Shown in pieces: positions 32,860-41,850 of a stretch of 64,000 nt of DNA (positions are counted from its first letter, which is position 1; every line of letters begins with the position of its first letter). A program made the position numbers and the translations under genes. The DNA is from Blastocatellia bacterium UBA7656. GTDB lineage: Bacteria > Acidobacteriota > Blastocatellia > UBA7656. A model generated the notes under the pieces. The model saw only the letters and a program-made list of their open reading frames with translations. It ran no database searches and had not been told where the DNA came from. The DNA is taken from positions 77,906 to 141,905 of the forward strand of contig DLHY01000163.1 of NCBI GenBank assembly GCA_002483445.1, written 5' to 3'.

Positions 32860-33321
32860 TCAGTTGCGGCGTCTGCCACGTCGGCGGTCGTCCCGATCAT
32901 CATCGTCGTCGTCATCATCTCTGTCCCTGTCTCGTCTTCCGCGACGATCACGATCACAATCATCGTCGCGATCACGGTCGCGACCTCTTTGCCATCTGCC
33001 ACGACGACCACGATTCCAATCATCGTCGTCGTCAAATCTGTTGCCTCTCCAGCGACGGTCGCGATTTCGGTCTCTGTCTCGATCTCGCTTATCTTTTCCG
33101 TAAGCGACAGCCGTGCCTGCGCCCGCGCCAACGGCTGCGCCGATGAGAGCGCCTTTCTTTCCGCCAACCAATCCGCCTATGACCGCGCCTGCTATAGCAC
33201 CGCCTGCGATATACTTGACCTTATTCGTTTTCTTTTCTTTCGCGCTTGCGGGCATCACAGCCGCAAACAAAAATGTAAGACTCAATATCACTGCGCCAAT
33301 CTTTTGACTGATCTTCAACAT
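32860..33321 (-). CDS. exported glycine-zipper protein with Asp/Arg-rich tail
   Basis: The 153-residue product starts at MLKISQKIGAVILSL, preceded by GGAGGAAC, and has a signal peptide cleaved after MPASA. Residues 32-70 form glycine-zipper turns (GAIAGAVIGGLVGGKKGALI), which often insert in the outer membrane. The last 80 residues are low complexity: repeats of RDRD, RRGR, and a run of Asp. Such tails arise from GTC/GAT trinucleotide expansion. Function unknown; perhaps an envelope stress protein. It runs away from the downstream gene at 33642. Confidence 0.65.
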   Translation of the reverse strand: MLKISQKIGAVILSLTFLFAAVMPASAKEKKTNKVKYIAGGAIAGAVIGGLVGGKKGALIGAAVGAGAGTAVAYGKDKRDRDRDRNRDRRWRGNRFDDDDDWNRGRRGRWQRGRDRDRDDDCDRDRRGRRDRDRDDDDDDDDRDDRRRGRRRN

Positions 33322-33641
33322 TATCCGTTCCTCCGTTCTTTCTCTGCGGCTTCCGACCGCCGCCTCTATCTTTTGCAATAGCCGTGCCGCCGATTTCAGT
33401 CGCTCGATATCAGCAGCAAAGGCTTTTGCCTGCGCAGCTTAAATGATTTCTATTAAAGGTCGCTTCGACGTGGCTAACCCATTTGGTGTTATGGTCAGAC
33501 GAAGCGGGGCAGAGAATACTGTTTTTCGCCCTTATGGGCTGTGCTATCATCAGGCCGATTATTCACAATCCGCGTTTTGCCCCTGCCAATTCGAACATGG
33601 CGCAATCTGAAAATCATGCGTCAGCCGCAAGGAGAGTTATC
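33322..33641. other. divergent intergenic region, nothing recognised
   Basis: These 320 bases between two divergently transcribed exported-protein genes must hold their promoters. I see no clear -35/-10 pair, repeat, or RNA; AAGGAGAG just before 33642 is the ribosome-binding site of the next gene. Confidence 0.5.
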
Positions 33642-35411
33642 ATGAAAACCCTTAAACTTTCTCTTCTCTTTATGCTTTGTTTAACACTCTCGTCCTATCA
33701 GATCGCATCCGGTTTCTCATCTATCGAACATCCGAAAAATGAATCCGCTACTTCGGGCAGCGCGACGCTCGAATCGCTCGTTCCGCGAGACGGCCTGCGA
33801 TTTTATTTCGAGGCGCGCAGCCGGGGGCTTGCGCAACTGGCCGAATCGCAGTCTGCGCTTGAGCAGGTGATGAAACTCTTCGAGTCTTCCTCGAAGCAGA
33901 TAACAACGGGCGAGATGACGAGTTTTTTGACGAGAAATTCCATGGCGCTTTCCGGCGCGAGGCTGGCTCTTATCAGCTACGGGCCGGGCGAGTCGGCGTC
34001 GCTCCTCGAAGCCGCAAGCCCCGTTGATGCAGAGCGTCTCAAACCGGAGATTGCGCGACTGCTTGGCGCGGGCCAGACGCAGGGCGCGCCCGATCTGACG
34101 ATGGACATAAGCTCGCGCGGAAGGGTAGTGCTTGCGGGCTTTCGCTCGACGATCACGCGGCTCACCGAGGCGGATTACTCGCTCACACTTGTCGAAGACC
34201 AGACCTTTCTTCGAGCGCGGTCGCGCTTTCCCAATGAGCCGTTCTTCGTCTATATGCAGGCGGGCGGATTGCCTGTCCCTGTGATGGGCAATGCCGCTCC
34301 CAATGCGGCTTACGCGGCGATGTTCAATTCCCTGAGCAGCATTCCTCAGTCAGTCGCGATGGGAGGCACGCTTCAGGGCGATCAGATTTCGCTTCGCGCT
34401 TTGATGTTTTCAAACAAGGATCAAAAGGACGCCTTCTCACTGATAGTTTCCGCCTCGCGCGCAGGTCAGATGGCAGGCGCAAGTTTCGCTTCGCCTGACG
34501 CTGATATGCTCGTCGATGTGATGATCGATTGGGACAGGCTCTATGATTCGGTGCAGTCATTGTTCGATATGTTCATAAGCGCGACTGCGGGTTCGGCAGG
34601 AGCCAATCCTTCCGCCTATCAGTCGGGCCGCGATCCGAATGAGTATGTCTACAGAAATCGGGATGCGCAGAAACTCGGATTGATGTCGCCGACGGAAGCG
34701 TCTCTCGGTTTCAGCATAAAGAACGACTTGCTTCCGACTCTGGGCAATGAGTTGGCGATAACGATTTCAGGCTTGAGCAGTCTTTTCCCCGCACACGCCG
34801 CGCGCCCGTCGCGACCCGCGCCGCCGCGATTCCTGCTTTTGATCGGGCTGCGCAACCCGGCGGGTTTCGAAAAGCTGCTTGGCCAGATTCTCAATCCACG
34901 TGGGCGCGCGGCCCGTCCGTTCGCTCACGTCGCCTATCGCGGCGCGAGGATATGTTATCGAAAAGACATGGCCTATGCGGTAACGGGCGGCTACTTCATC
35001 GCGGGCGGAAACCCTGATGCGATAAAGCGCGCGCTGGACGCGCGTTATTCGGGCGCGTCTCTGGCTTCGAGCGCCCAGTACAGAACGGTTATGGGCAATC
35101 CGCGTCAGGCGATGATGCAGATGTTCATATCCTCGGCGATGGCCGGTCTGTTTTCTCAAATGTCTCAAGCGGCGGCAACGAAAGGCGCGCCTTCTGCTCC
35201 CGCGCTCGCGCCGTCAAAGCAGCCGTTCGGATTCGTGATGACCCCGGATCAGGACGGGATGATGATCGATATGCGCGCCCCGGCCAGCCTGACCATAGCC
35301 GGTCTGTCATCCGCAGCGACGGGATATGGTATGACTTCTTCCCCCGGCGGAACGCACGGGCGCAAGCCGCCACGCCTGACGACTGAAGACGTAAAGATTC
35401 GCAGACCTTAG
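33642..35411 (+). CDS. large exported protein, DUF3352-like
   Basis: The 589-residue protein has a signal peptide (KTLKLSLLFMLCLTLSSYQI) and no other membrane segment. Its body consists of alternating beta strands and helices with family-like phrases: RFYFEARSRGLAQLAESQSA, FLTRNSMALSGARLALISYG, MQAGGLPVPVMGNAAPNAAY, GGYFIAGGNPDAIKRALDAR. This resembles DUF3352-type proteins found in several phyla, with two structurally similar halves. No catalytic site is visible. It is expected in the periplasm or outer surface. AAGGAGAG at the start supports this ATG over the longer reading frame. Confidence 0.7.
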   Translation: MKTLKLSLLFMLCLTLSSYQIASGFSSIEHPKNESATSGSATLESLVPRDGLRFYFEARSRGLAQLAESQSALEQVMKLFESSSKQITTGEMTSFLTRNSMALSGARLALISYGPGESASLLEAASPVDAERLKPEIARLLGAGQTQGAPDLTMDISSRGRVVLAGFRSTITRLTEADYSLTLVEDQTFLRARSRFPNEPFFVYMQAGGLPVPVMGNAAPNAAYAAMFNSLSSIPQSVAMGGTLQGDQISLRALMFSNKDQKDAFSLIVSASRAGQMAGASFASPDADMLVDVMIDWDRLYDSVQSLFDMFISATAGSAGANPSAYQSGRDPNEYVYRNRDAQKLGLMSPTEASLGFSIKNDLLPTLGNELAITISGLSSLFPAHAARPSRPAPPRFLLLIGLRNPAGFEKLLGQILNPRGRAARPFAHVAYRGARICYRKDMAYAVTGGYFIAGGNPDAIKRALDARYSGASLASSAQYRTVMGNPRQAMMQMFISSAMAGLFSQMSQAAATKGAPSAPALAPSKQPFGFVMTPDQDGMMIDMRAPASLTIAGLSSAATGYGMTSSPGGTHGRKPPRLTTEDVKIRRP

Positions 35412-35422
35412 AAGAGGAAAAG

Positions 35423-36634
35423 TCATTTGATAAACGAGCGAATCACTCCGCCGATGGAAAAGACCTCGCGCGGATCGATGGTCTCGTTGACTATTCCGCT
35501 CAGGCACGCCTGAAGATAGCGGCTGCGGCTGACTCTTCGCGCGACAAAATCATTGAGCCACGGGCGAGCCAGCCATCGCTCGGCAAGCAGATAACCCGTG
35601 TACTTAGGCATTAGCTCGCGTTCGACCGAGCGCGGAAACTCGCCGAGACGGTCGAAGTCGCCCGTCTTCAATGCCTCATCCGACAAACGGGCTGCGATCT
35701 CTCCTGTCTCCATCGCCTTGCCTATGCCTTCGCCGGTGAAGGGAAATGTCGCGCCGATGCTCTCGCCGATGACCAGAGTGTTTCCCGCCCCCTTGGGGCG
35801 CGCGCCCGCAAGTCCGCATCTGAGCATAGCCCCGCGCGCAGGCGTGATCGATTCCACACGGCTCATAAGCTCTCTGGCCATCGGGAAACTTTCGAGGAAA
35901 GAGCGAAGCGCGTCTTTGATATTGACGCGATAACCGTTTTTTCCAAGATAGCGAAGTCCGCAGCCCACGTTGTATTCGCCTCTGCCGAGAGGGAAAATCC
36001 ACGCATATCCGGGAGTGATCGAGCGGTCATAAGAAATAACCAGCGGATCAATCGCGACCTTCGAGCGCACATAACAGCGAAGCGCGATGGCCGAAGGCCG
36101 CGGCTCGGTGATGAGTCCGAGACGAGCAGGCAATTCGACGCTTGCCCCTGTGGCAAGCAGAGCTATCCGCGCTCGAACATCTTCATTCGATCCTTCGAGG
36201 GCGATCACGACCGATCCGTCTTCTTTCGCTTTCACGTCGGTTACTTTGGATTTAACAAAGATCGCGCCTCGCTCAGTTGCCTTTCGCACTATCAGGTCAT
36301 CAAGCGTCATTCGCTTGATAGTTAAAAACTCGCCCGCGACATCGAGGCGCACACGGGAAGGAGAAAACACCGACCCCAGAGAGGTTTCATAACCGCGCCG
36401 TCGGACTTCCTCGTAAAGTCCGGCTCGTTTCAAACAGCGAATCGAATCGGCGATCAAACCGTCGCCGCAAACTTTATCTCTTGGAAAGTTTTCTTTATCT
36501 ATGAGCAGCACTCGATGACCGTTTGCTGCGAGATGAATGGCGGCGGTTGCGCCCGCAGGTCCGGCTCCGACTATGGCCGCGTCCCACGTTTTGTTTGTGA
36601 TTGATGAGATGGAGTGTTGCTCGGTGATCACCAA
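35423..36634 (-). CDS. FAD-dependent oxidoreductase, geranylgeranyl-reductase family
   Basis: The 403-residue flavoprotein reduces prenyl chains in lipids or quinones. The N-terminal FAD site is AAIVGAGPAGATAAIHLAAN, followed by FPRDKVCGDGL, a standard mark of this family. RMTLDDLIVRKATERGAIFV and GEGIGKAMETGEIAA (FAD second contact) fit as well. No membrane helix is clear. Neighbours do not identify the substrate; the menaquinone side chain or carotenoid precursors are possible. Confidence 0.87.
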   Translation of the reverse strand: MVITEQHSISSITNKTWDAAIVGAGPAGATAAIHLAANGHRVLLIDKENFPRDKVCGDGLIADSIRCLKRAGLYEEVRRRGYETSLGSVFSPSRVRLDVAGEFLTIKRMTLDDLIVRKATERGAIFVKSKVTDVKAKEDGSVVIALEGSNEDVRARIALLATGASVELPARLGLITEPRPSAIALRCYVRSKVAIDPLVISYDRSITPGYAWIFPLGRGEYNVGCGLRYLGKNGYRVNIKDALRSFLESFPMARELMSRVESITPARGAMLRCGLAGARPKGAGNTLVIGESIGATFPFTGEGIGKAMETGEIAARLSDEALKTGDFDRLGEFPRSVERELMPKYTGYLLAERWLARPWLNDFVARRVSRSRYLQACLSGIVNETIDPREVFSIGGVIRSFIK

Positions 36635-36656
36635 TCGCCTCCCCTCTCGTTCGGTT

Positions 36657-36720
36657 GAGTAATGAGTGATGAGCCAAACCCATCACCCATCACCTATCAC
36701 CCATCGCCTGCCCATCACTA
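36657..36720. repeat. heptad repeat array
   Basis: CACCCAT / CACCTAT units repeat four times in register of seven after a complementary GAGTAAT-GAGTGAT-GAG half. It lies between the oxidoreductase and the TPR protein gene. Confidence 0.82.
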
Positions 36721-36724
36721 ATTA

Positions 36725-37729
36725 CTATTGTTTCTCGCTCCGCAGTTTGGTTATGGCTTCGCGGACGGCGGCGGCATTTTTGGCGTTGGGTTCAGCTTTG
36801 AGAAAGTTTTCAAACTCGCGGGCAGCGGCTTCCCTGTTGCCGCGGCTCTCATAGATGCGGGCGCGCTGAAGATAAACTTCCGAGAGTCGATTGCCGCTCA
36901 GTTCGAAGGCGCGGTCGAGTTCTTTTTCAGCTTCGGCGAGGTCTGTCTCGCGCTGAAGCTTTTCGTCGCGAAAGCCAAGCTCGATGAGCGTCAGTCCGCG
37001 ATGAAAATGCGCCCCGGCGTGGTTGGCGTTGAGGCTGAGCGCCTGACGGAGGGCGTATTCCGCGACGACGAACTTGCGCTGCTTGATCATCACAAGTCCG
37101 AAGAGATAATAAACCGCTCCTTCACGGTCGTTTATCCTTCGCGCCTGTTCGAGCGATTCAATCGCTTCACTGTATTTGCTTGTTCGATAAAGCTCGTTTG
37201 CCAGCGCGAGGTGAGCGTGAAAGTAATCGTTGAAAGCCGCTATCGCCTCGCGCAGCAAGCCCACAGCCTCTTCGGATTTTCCCTCGCGCAGACGGGTCAT
37301 AGCTTTTTCATAAAAGGCGCGCGCCGACTTAGGCACATCCTGAACGAAGTTGGTTGCAGGCGGGCCGGTCGCCAGGTCGTCTATCTTGGGGCGAATGATT
37401 ATTTCGACGTGCAGCACCTCCTGAAAGCTCGATCTCGGCCCGTGATTGAAGCGAGCTAACTGAATACTGGATTCATAGCCCGCGAAATGGACTTCTATCT
37501 CGTATTCACCCTGAACGAGGTTAGTGAAAGTGAAATCGCCGTCGCCGCGAGTGGCAGTCTGACTGAGCATAGGGCCGCCGCTCTCGCGCAGTTCGACTAT
37601 GGCGTTGTTGATGGGAGTGTTGTTTGCGGCTCGCACTTTTCCGCGAATAGTATTGTTGTTGTTTTGCCCGTATGCGTGAGCGGTCAGCAGGAGCAACGTG
37701 AGCGCGGGCAGGATCATAAGTTTTTTCAT
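36725..37729 (-). CDS. exported CarboxypepD_reg plus TPR protein
   Basis: The 334-residue protein starts at MKKLMILPALTLLLLTAHA after GGAGGGG. It has a signal peptide, a carboxypeptidase regulatory-like beta domain at 25-110 (GKVRAANNTPINNAIVELRE; GEYEIEVHFAGYESS), and four or more TPR units at 150-330 (FHAHLALANELYRTSKYSEA, AVYYLFGLVMIKQRKFVVAE). It probably scaffolds an envelope complex. The longer reading frame overlaps the divergent gene at 37851 and is not needed. Confidence 0.82.
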   Translation of the reverse strand: MKKLMILPALTLLLLTAHAYGQNNNNTIRGKVRAANNTPINNAIVELRESGGPMLSQTATRGDGDFTFTNLVQGEYEIEVHFAGYESSIQLARFNHGPRSSFQEVLHVEIIIRPKIDDLATGPPATNFVQDVPKSARAFYEKAMTRLREGKSEEAVGLLREAIAAFNDYFHAHLALANELYRTSKYSEAIESLEQARRINDREGAVYYLFGLVMIKQRKFVVAEYALRQALSLNANHAGAHFHRGLTLIELGFRDEKLQRETDLAEAEKELDRAFELSGNRLSEVYLQRARIYESRGNREAAAREFENFLKAEPNAKNAAAVREAITKLRSEKQ

Positions 37730-37850
37730 AAACCCCTCCGTCGCCTCGAAAGTGGCCGCATTATAACGCAAAACACTCCAGCCATCACAAGGTTTGTCAG
37801 CAAAAAAACGACTTGAGCGAATGCGGCTCCGCGAGTAGCATGGGCGACGT

Positions 37851-38372
37851 ATGAGCGCGATGGAACCGATTGAATTCTGTCCCAAGTGCAGGCTTAGGGC
37901 CGGGGGCGCAAACTTCTGCCCCGCCTGCGGCACGAATCTCGCCGCTGTATCGGCTGCCCTCGCAGACCCGGGTCGCACGCGCCGACTCGATCAGTCACGC
38001 AGCGCGGGATCGACGCTCGGAGTTTTTAATACAAAAACCGTGTCGAATGAAACAGGCTTGCGCGGCGGTCACAGCGCAGTGGCAGTTTTCGGCACGGTGA
38101 CTATTGATCTGACAGCCGACCAACTGCCGCCGGGGGAGACGCGCATAAATGTTTACACGATATTTGGCAACGCAGACATTCTCGTGTTCAATGATGTAGG
38201 CATTCGAGTGACGGGAGCGACCACGTTCGGAAATCTGAAGGTGCGAGGCGAAAAGATCGGCAACGGATTTTTCAACGCCGATGAATATCGCTCGCCGAAT
38301 TATGAACAGTCCGAGCGACGGTTGCACATCGACGTGGTGACGATTTTCGGTGAATTGAAGATCAGGCGGTAA
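37851..38372 (+). CDS. zinc-ribbon protein with LiaF-like C-terminal domain
   Basis: The 173-residue soluble protein has a double zinc ribbon at 8-30 (CPKCRLRAGGANFCPACG). A linker and a beta-solenoid domain at 70-173 follow (AVFGTVTIDLTADQLPPGET, VYTIFGNADILVFNDVGIRV, VVTIFGELKIRR), which match the LiaF/DUF2154 cell-envelope stress domain. LiaF proteins usually restrain a LiaRS two-component system, but this version has no membrane helices. ATG at 37860 is an alternative start. A small metalloprotease-like gene follows after 18 bases. Confidence 0.8.
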   Translation: MSAMEPIEFCPKCRLRAGGANFCPACGTNLAAVSAALADPGRTRRLDQSRSAGSTLGVFNTKTVSNETGLRGGHSAVAVFGTVTIDLTADQLPPGETRINVYTIFGNADILVFNDVGIRVTGATTFGNLKVRGEKIGNGFFNADEYRSPNYEQSERRLHIDVVTIFGELKIRR

Positions 38373-38390
38373 GCGAATAAGAGATATACG

Positions 38391-38909
38391 GTGAGAAGAA
38401 TCAAATTTATCTACACCAATCCCGAATGCGACAGGAAGCATCGCATCAACGAAGATGATGTTTTGGTTGTATTGAACCGCTTACCTGAAGAAAAATGGCA
38501 GATGCTACGAGCGGTTCACTTCAAGGACCGTGGCTTCGGCGCGCGCATTCTTGGATATGTAAACAAAGGCCGTCGTGAGATTTCAATCTGCGCTATCCCA
38601 CCACGCATCAGCCTTGCGAGGTTTCTGGTCAAAGGACAGACTTGCGAAGAGTTCGGAGCAAAGCGCGGCGCGCAGTGGCCGTATCTGTCTGTCCGCAGGT
38701 ATCTGCTTTACGATGTGTTTCTACACGAACTCGGTCATTTGCAGATGATCAGAGAAAAAAGCAGAAGTGAAAGACTACGATTTGCGCGGGAGAAATATGC
38801 TCAGTCATTCGCTGACAAATGGCGACGGCAACTCTGGTCAGAATATTTCGATCATCCTGATCCAGTTCACAATGCTCCGATTTACGATAAACTTATCACC
38901 CGCCAATAA
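38391..38909 (+). CDS. putative small metalloprotease with HELGH motif
   Basis: The 172-residue soluble protein uses a GTG start. The region YLLYDVFLHELGHLQMIREK near residue 112 is a typical zincin site. No known family is recognised: the first 100 residues include RAVHFKDRGFGARILGYVNK, and the tail (FADKWRRQLWSEYFDHPDPV) contains the acidic/His residues that might supply the third ligand. It overlaps the convergent moaA by 14 bases. Function unknown, but a peptidase is likely. Confidence 0.65.
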   Translation: MRRIKFIYTNPECDRKHRINEDDVLVVLNRLPEEKWQMLRAVHFKDRGFGARILGYVNKGRREISICAIPPRISLARFLVKGQTCEEFGAKRGAQWPYLSVRRYLLYDVFLHELGHLQMIREKSRSERLRFAREKYAQSFADKWRRQLWSEYFDHPDPVHNAPIYDKLITRQ

Positions 38910-39894
38910 ATGACATCGTGCGCGGAGGCTGGATGAAATCCGGCTCGTTGATGCGGTGGCCCGCTTCTTTCTTCAATACTGTCTCGATCATGAATTCGGC
39001 TATCTCGTCGCGCGTGTCTCCTCGTCGAATGCGATCACGGATGTTGTGGTCGGTCATCGAGAACAAACACGTCCGCAAATTCCCGTCAGCCGTAAGCCGC
39101 AGCCTCGAACACTCGCCGCAGAAGGCCATAGTCACGGGGGCGATTATTCCTATCTCGCCGGGTGATCCATCGGCAAACGCATAACGAAGCGCAGTCTCGC
39201 TCAGGTTGTCGCGACTCGTGGGAACGAGTTTGTGACGCTCCTCGATGCGCTGCAAAATCTCGCGCCCGCCGACGAGCAGATTCCTGTCCCACTGATGCCC
39301 GTTATCGAGAGGCATGTACTCGATGAATCGCATCGAGACTCCCGTCCTTCGAGCGAAGTCCGCAAAGTCTGCGACTTCCGCGTCGTTTAGTCCGCGAATG
39401 ACTACGCAGTTGATCTTTGGCGGAGGAAATCCCGCTTTCATCGTCGCATCGATTCCGTCAAGCACGGATTGAAGCTCATCGCGGCGGGTGATCTGCTCGA
39501 AGACTTCGCGCTTGAGGGAATCGCAACTGATCGTGATGCGACTGAGGCCCGCCGCGCGCAAGCCAGCGGCGCGCTCGGCAAGCCCGTGCGCGTTCGTGGT
39601 AAGCGCGAGGTCGCGCGCGCCGGGAATCCGTGCGAGCTTTTCGACGAGGAATTCTATATCGCGTCTAACTAATGGCTCGCCTCCGGTGAGACGGAGTTTT
39701 TCGACGCCGAGGTGAACGGCGACTTCAGCGATGAGGATGATCTCTTCGTAGGTGAGAAGTTCCTGACGGCGTTTCCACACGATGTCTTCATCGGGTATGC
39801 AATAGAAACATCGAAAATTGCAGCGGTCAGTGACCGATATGCGAAGATCGCGAATAGTGCGATTGAATTTATCTTTGAGCAGCCCCTCAGTCAT
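38896..39894 (-). CDS. moaA: GTP 3',8-cyclase (molybdopterin synthesis)
   Basis: MoaA is a radical-SAM enzyme that rearranges GTP in the first step of molybdenum cofactor synthesis. The 332-residue protein starts at MTEGLLKDKFNRTIRDLRIS. The SAM cluster cysteines are C25, C29, C32 (TDRCNFRCFYC), the SAM Gly motif is LRLTGGEPLVRRDIE, and the second cluster is in FCGECSRLRLTADGNLRTC plus one more Cys. It ends with MSFIGG, keeping the functional double Gly. No other moa gene is adjacent. Confidence 0.96.
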   Translation of the reverse strand: MTEGLLKDKFNRTIRDLRISVTDRCNFRCFYCIPDEDIVWKRRQELLTYEEIILIAEVAVHLGVEKLRLTGGEPLVRRDIEFLVEKLARIPGARDLALTTNAHGLAERAAGLRAAGLSRITISCDSLKREVFEQITRRDELQSVLDGIDATMKAGFPPPKINCVVIRGLNDAEVADFADFARRTGVSMRFIEYMPLDNGHQWDRNLLVGGREILQRIEERHKLVPTSRDNLSETALRYAFADGSPGEIGIIAPVTMAFCGECSRLRLTADGNLRTCLFSMTDHNIRDRIRRGDTRDEIAEFMIETVLKKEAGHRINEPDFIQPPRTMSFIGG

Positions 39895-40065
39895 TGCCCT
39901 GATCTTAACAACCGGCGAGAGACAATAGCAAGATTGGCGCACTGCCCCTTGCGATGCTATCCTCAACATAACGGCGGGCATCAATATCGAGTATCATCGC
40001 ATGAAGTGAAATGGATAACGCCAGCATGAAAATCAGAGTCGCGTGAATCCGCCAATTCATGCATT

Positions 40066-41028
40066 ATGGATTTGATTATGGGCATGAGAATCGCCGTGAA
40101 AAGCGAAGAGATAATCCGCCGTATGCGCGAGCCTCTCGAAGCCTGGGAGCTGGTCGGCAACACTCCTCTTTTGAAGCTGCGCAATCTCGATCTTCCGAAC
40201 AGCAAAGTTGAAATCTACGCGAAAGCTGAATGGTTCAATCCCGGCGGGTCGGTCAAAGATCGCCCCGCGCTGAACATGATTTTAGAAGCCGAACGCGCGG
40301 GGCTGCTCACTAAAGATAAAACGATTCTCGACGCCACGAGTGGAAACACCGGAATCGCTTATGCGTGGATAGGCGCGGCGCGCGGCTACAGGGTCAAACT
40401 CGCTTTGCCTCAAAATGCCAGCGAAGAGCGAAAGAAAATTCTTAGCAGCTACGGCGCGGAGCTTGTGCTTACCAATCCTCTGGAAGGCTCGGACGGAGCG
40501 ATTCGCGAAGCTCGCCGCCTGTACGCTGAAAACACGGATCTCTATTTTTACTCTGACCAGTACAACAATCCCGCGAACTGGCAGGCTCATTATCAAACGA
40601 CCGCGCCTGAAATCTGGGAGCAGACCTCGGGCCAGGTGACTCACTTTGTTTCAGGACTTGGAACGAGCGGCACATTCGTCGGCGCAACCCGGCGATTGAA
40701 AGAACTCAACCCGGCGATCCGCGCGATTTCGTTTCAACCCGATTCGCCTTTTCACGGACTCGAAGGACTCAAGCACATGCCTACGGCCATCGTGCCGGGG
40801 ATTTACGATCCCGGCACGGCTGATGAAAACCTTGAGATCAGCACCGAAGAGGCTCATCATTATGTCCGACAACTCGGCAGGCGCGAAGGCCTGCTCGTTG
40901 GCATCTCGGCAGGAGCGGCTCTGGCAGCCGCTTTGAAGGTCGCGCGAGAAATAGAATCAGGCGTGATCGTGACCGTTTTTCCCGACAACGGCGACAAGTA
41001 TCTAAGCGACCGATTCTGGGAGGAGTAG
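40066..41028 (+). CDS. PLP-dependent cysteine synthase (CysM/CysK family)
   Basis: The 320-residue enzyme makes cysteine from an activated serine and a sulfur donor. PLP binds at K64 in NPGGSVKDRPALNM; SGNTGIAYAWIG is the substrate loop; GLGTSGTFVGATRRL is the phosphate-binding loop. The next gene encodes a JAMM protease of Mec type. In Mycobacterium, CysM works with the thiocarboxylated carrier CysO, and Mec releases the product, so this pair suggests the same route here. A CysO-like carrier was not seen in the window, but a ThiF/MoeB-type activator is at 24272. Confidence 0.9.
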   Translation: MDLIMGMRIAVKSEEIIRRMREPLEAWELVGNTPLLKLRNLDLPNSKVEIYAKAEWFNPGGSVKDRPALNMILEAERAGLLTKDKTILDATSGNTGIAYAWIGAARGYRVKLALPQNASEERKKILSSYGAELVLTNPLEGSDGAIREARRLYAENTDLYFYSDQYNNPANWQAHYQTTAPEIWEQTSGQVTHFVSGLGTSGTFVGATRRLKELNPAIRAISFQPDSPFHGLEGLKHMPTAIVPGIYDPGTADENLEISTEEAHHYVRQLGRREGLLVGISAGAALAAALKVAREIESGVIVTVFPDNGDKYLSDRFWEE

Positions 41029-41063
41029 TTTTCAGTTTTCAGTTTTCGGTTTTCAGTTGAGAG
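41029..41063. repeat. heptad repeat, TTTTCAG type
   Basis: TTTTCAG, TTTTCAG, TTTTCGG, TTTTCAG, TTGAGAG follow in exact register of seven, starting on the last base of the synthase stop region and ending before the ribosome-binding site of the next gene. Confidence 0.88.
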
Positions 41064-41069
41064 AGGTTT

Positions 41070-41492
41070 ATGGCGATAAGAGTCAAACGTGAGCATCTTG
41101 ATCAGATCAGAAAACATGGCGAAGAGACTTATCCGCACGAGTGCTGCGGCTTTTTGTTCGGCAGGAATGAAGATGGCGCGAACGTGCTTTGCGAAATCTA
41201 CCGCGCGGAAAACGAGCGCGAGGATTCGCGTCACAATCGATATCTGATAACGCCCGATCAGTACAGGCGGGCTGACGCTGAGGCGCGCGCGCGCGGGCTT
41301 GGCATCATCGGTTATTATCACTCGCACCCGGATCATCCGGCCCAACCTTCAGGCTTCGACCTTGATCACTCGTGCTGGCCCGGTGAGTCTTACATCATCG
41401 TTTCCATAGAGCAGAGCAAAGCTGCCGCGCTCAACTCTTTCACTAAACCCGACTACACTCGCTTCGAGCAGGAAGAAATCGTCGTAGAATGA
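41070..41492 (+). CDS. JAMM metalloprotease, Mec/Mov34 type
   Basis: The 140-residue zinc peptidase probably cuts cysteine from the end of a sulfur-carrier protein. The JAMM set is complete: Glu in YPHECCGFLFG and HSHPDHPAQPSGFDLD (H-x-H-x7-S-x2-D). Length is that of minimal bacterial Mec. It lies 41 bases after the cysteine synthase gene. Other JAMM proteins remove tails from ubiquitin-like carriers in Moco or thiamine pathways, so another target is possible. Confidence 0.9.
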   Translation: MAIRVKREHLDQIRKHGEETYPHECCGFLFGRNEDGANVLCEIYRAENEREDSRHNRYLITPDQYRRADAEARARGLGIIGYYHSHPDHPAQPSGFDLDHSCWPGESYIIVSIEQSKAAALNSFTKPDYTRFEQEEIVVE

Positions 41493-41586
41493 CCCGTGGC
41501 GTGTGAAATGGAACTCGGAGTACAGTTCGAGAAATTGATGGCTGGCTCTTGTGGAGCGGTCACCGCGAGTATGATAAATTGGTCGC

Positions 41587-41850
41587 GTGGCGAGGCACGA
41601 AAAAACGCTGCTTCAGGTTTTGCGAGGCGCTTCGGATGCCAATGTTTCCTTTGATGATCTATGTCAGTTGCTACGTCAACTCGGTTTTGACGAGCGCATT
41701 CGAGGCAGCCATCACATCTTCACCAAAGAAGGGGTTGATGAAATATTGAACCTTCAGCCCAAAGGCGCAAAGGCGAAACCTTATCAGGTGAAACAGGTGC
41801 GTGGAGTGATTCTCCACTACAAACTGGCAGAGGAAAGTGATGAGCAATAA
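41587..41850 (+). CDS. hicA: HicA-family mRNA interferase toxin
   Basis: The 87-residue toxin is a dsRNA-binding-like fold that cleaves mRNA. GTG is the start. The family core is present: VLRGASDANVSFDDLCQLLR, GFDERIRGSHHIFTKEG (catalytic His in SHH), ILNLQPKGAKAKPYQVKQVR. The stop overlaps the start of the antitoxin gene by 11 bases, as in other hicAB pairs. Confidence 0.9.
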   Translation: MARHEKTLLQVLRGASDANVSFDDLCQLLRQLGFDERIRGSHHIFTKEGVDEILNLQPKGAKAKPYQVKQVRGVILHYKLAEESDEQ

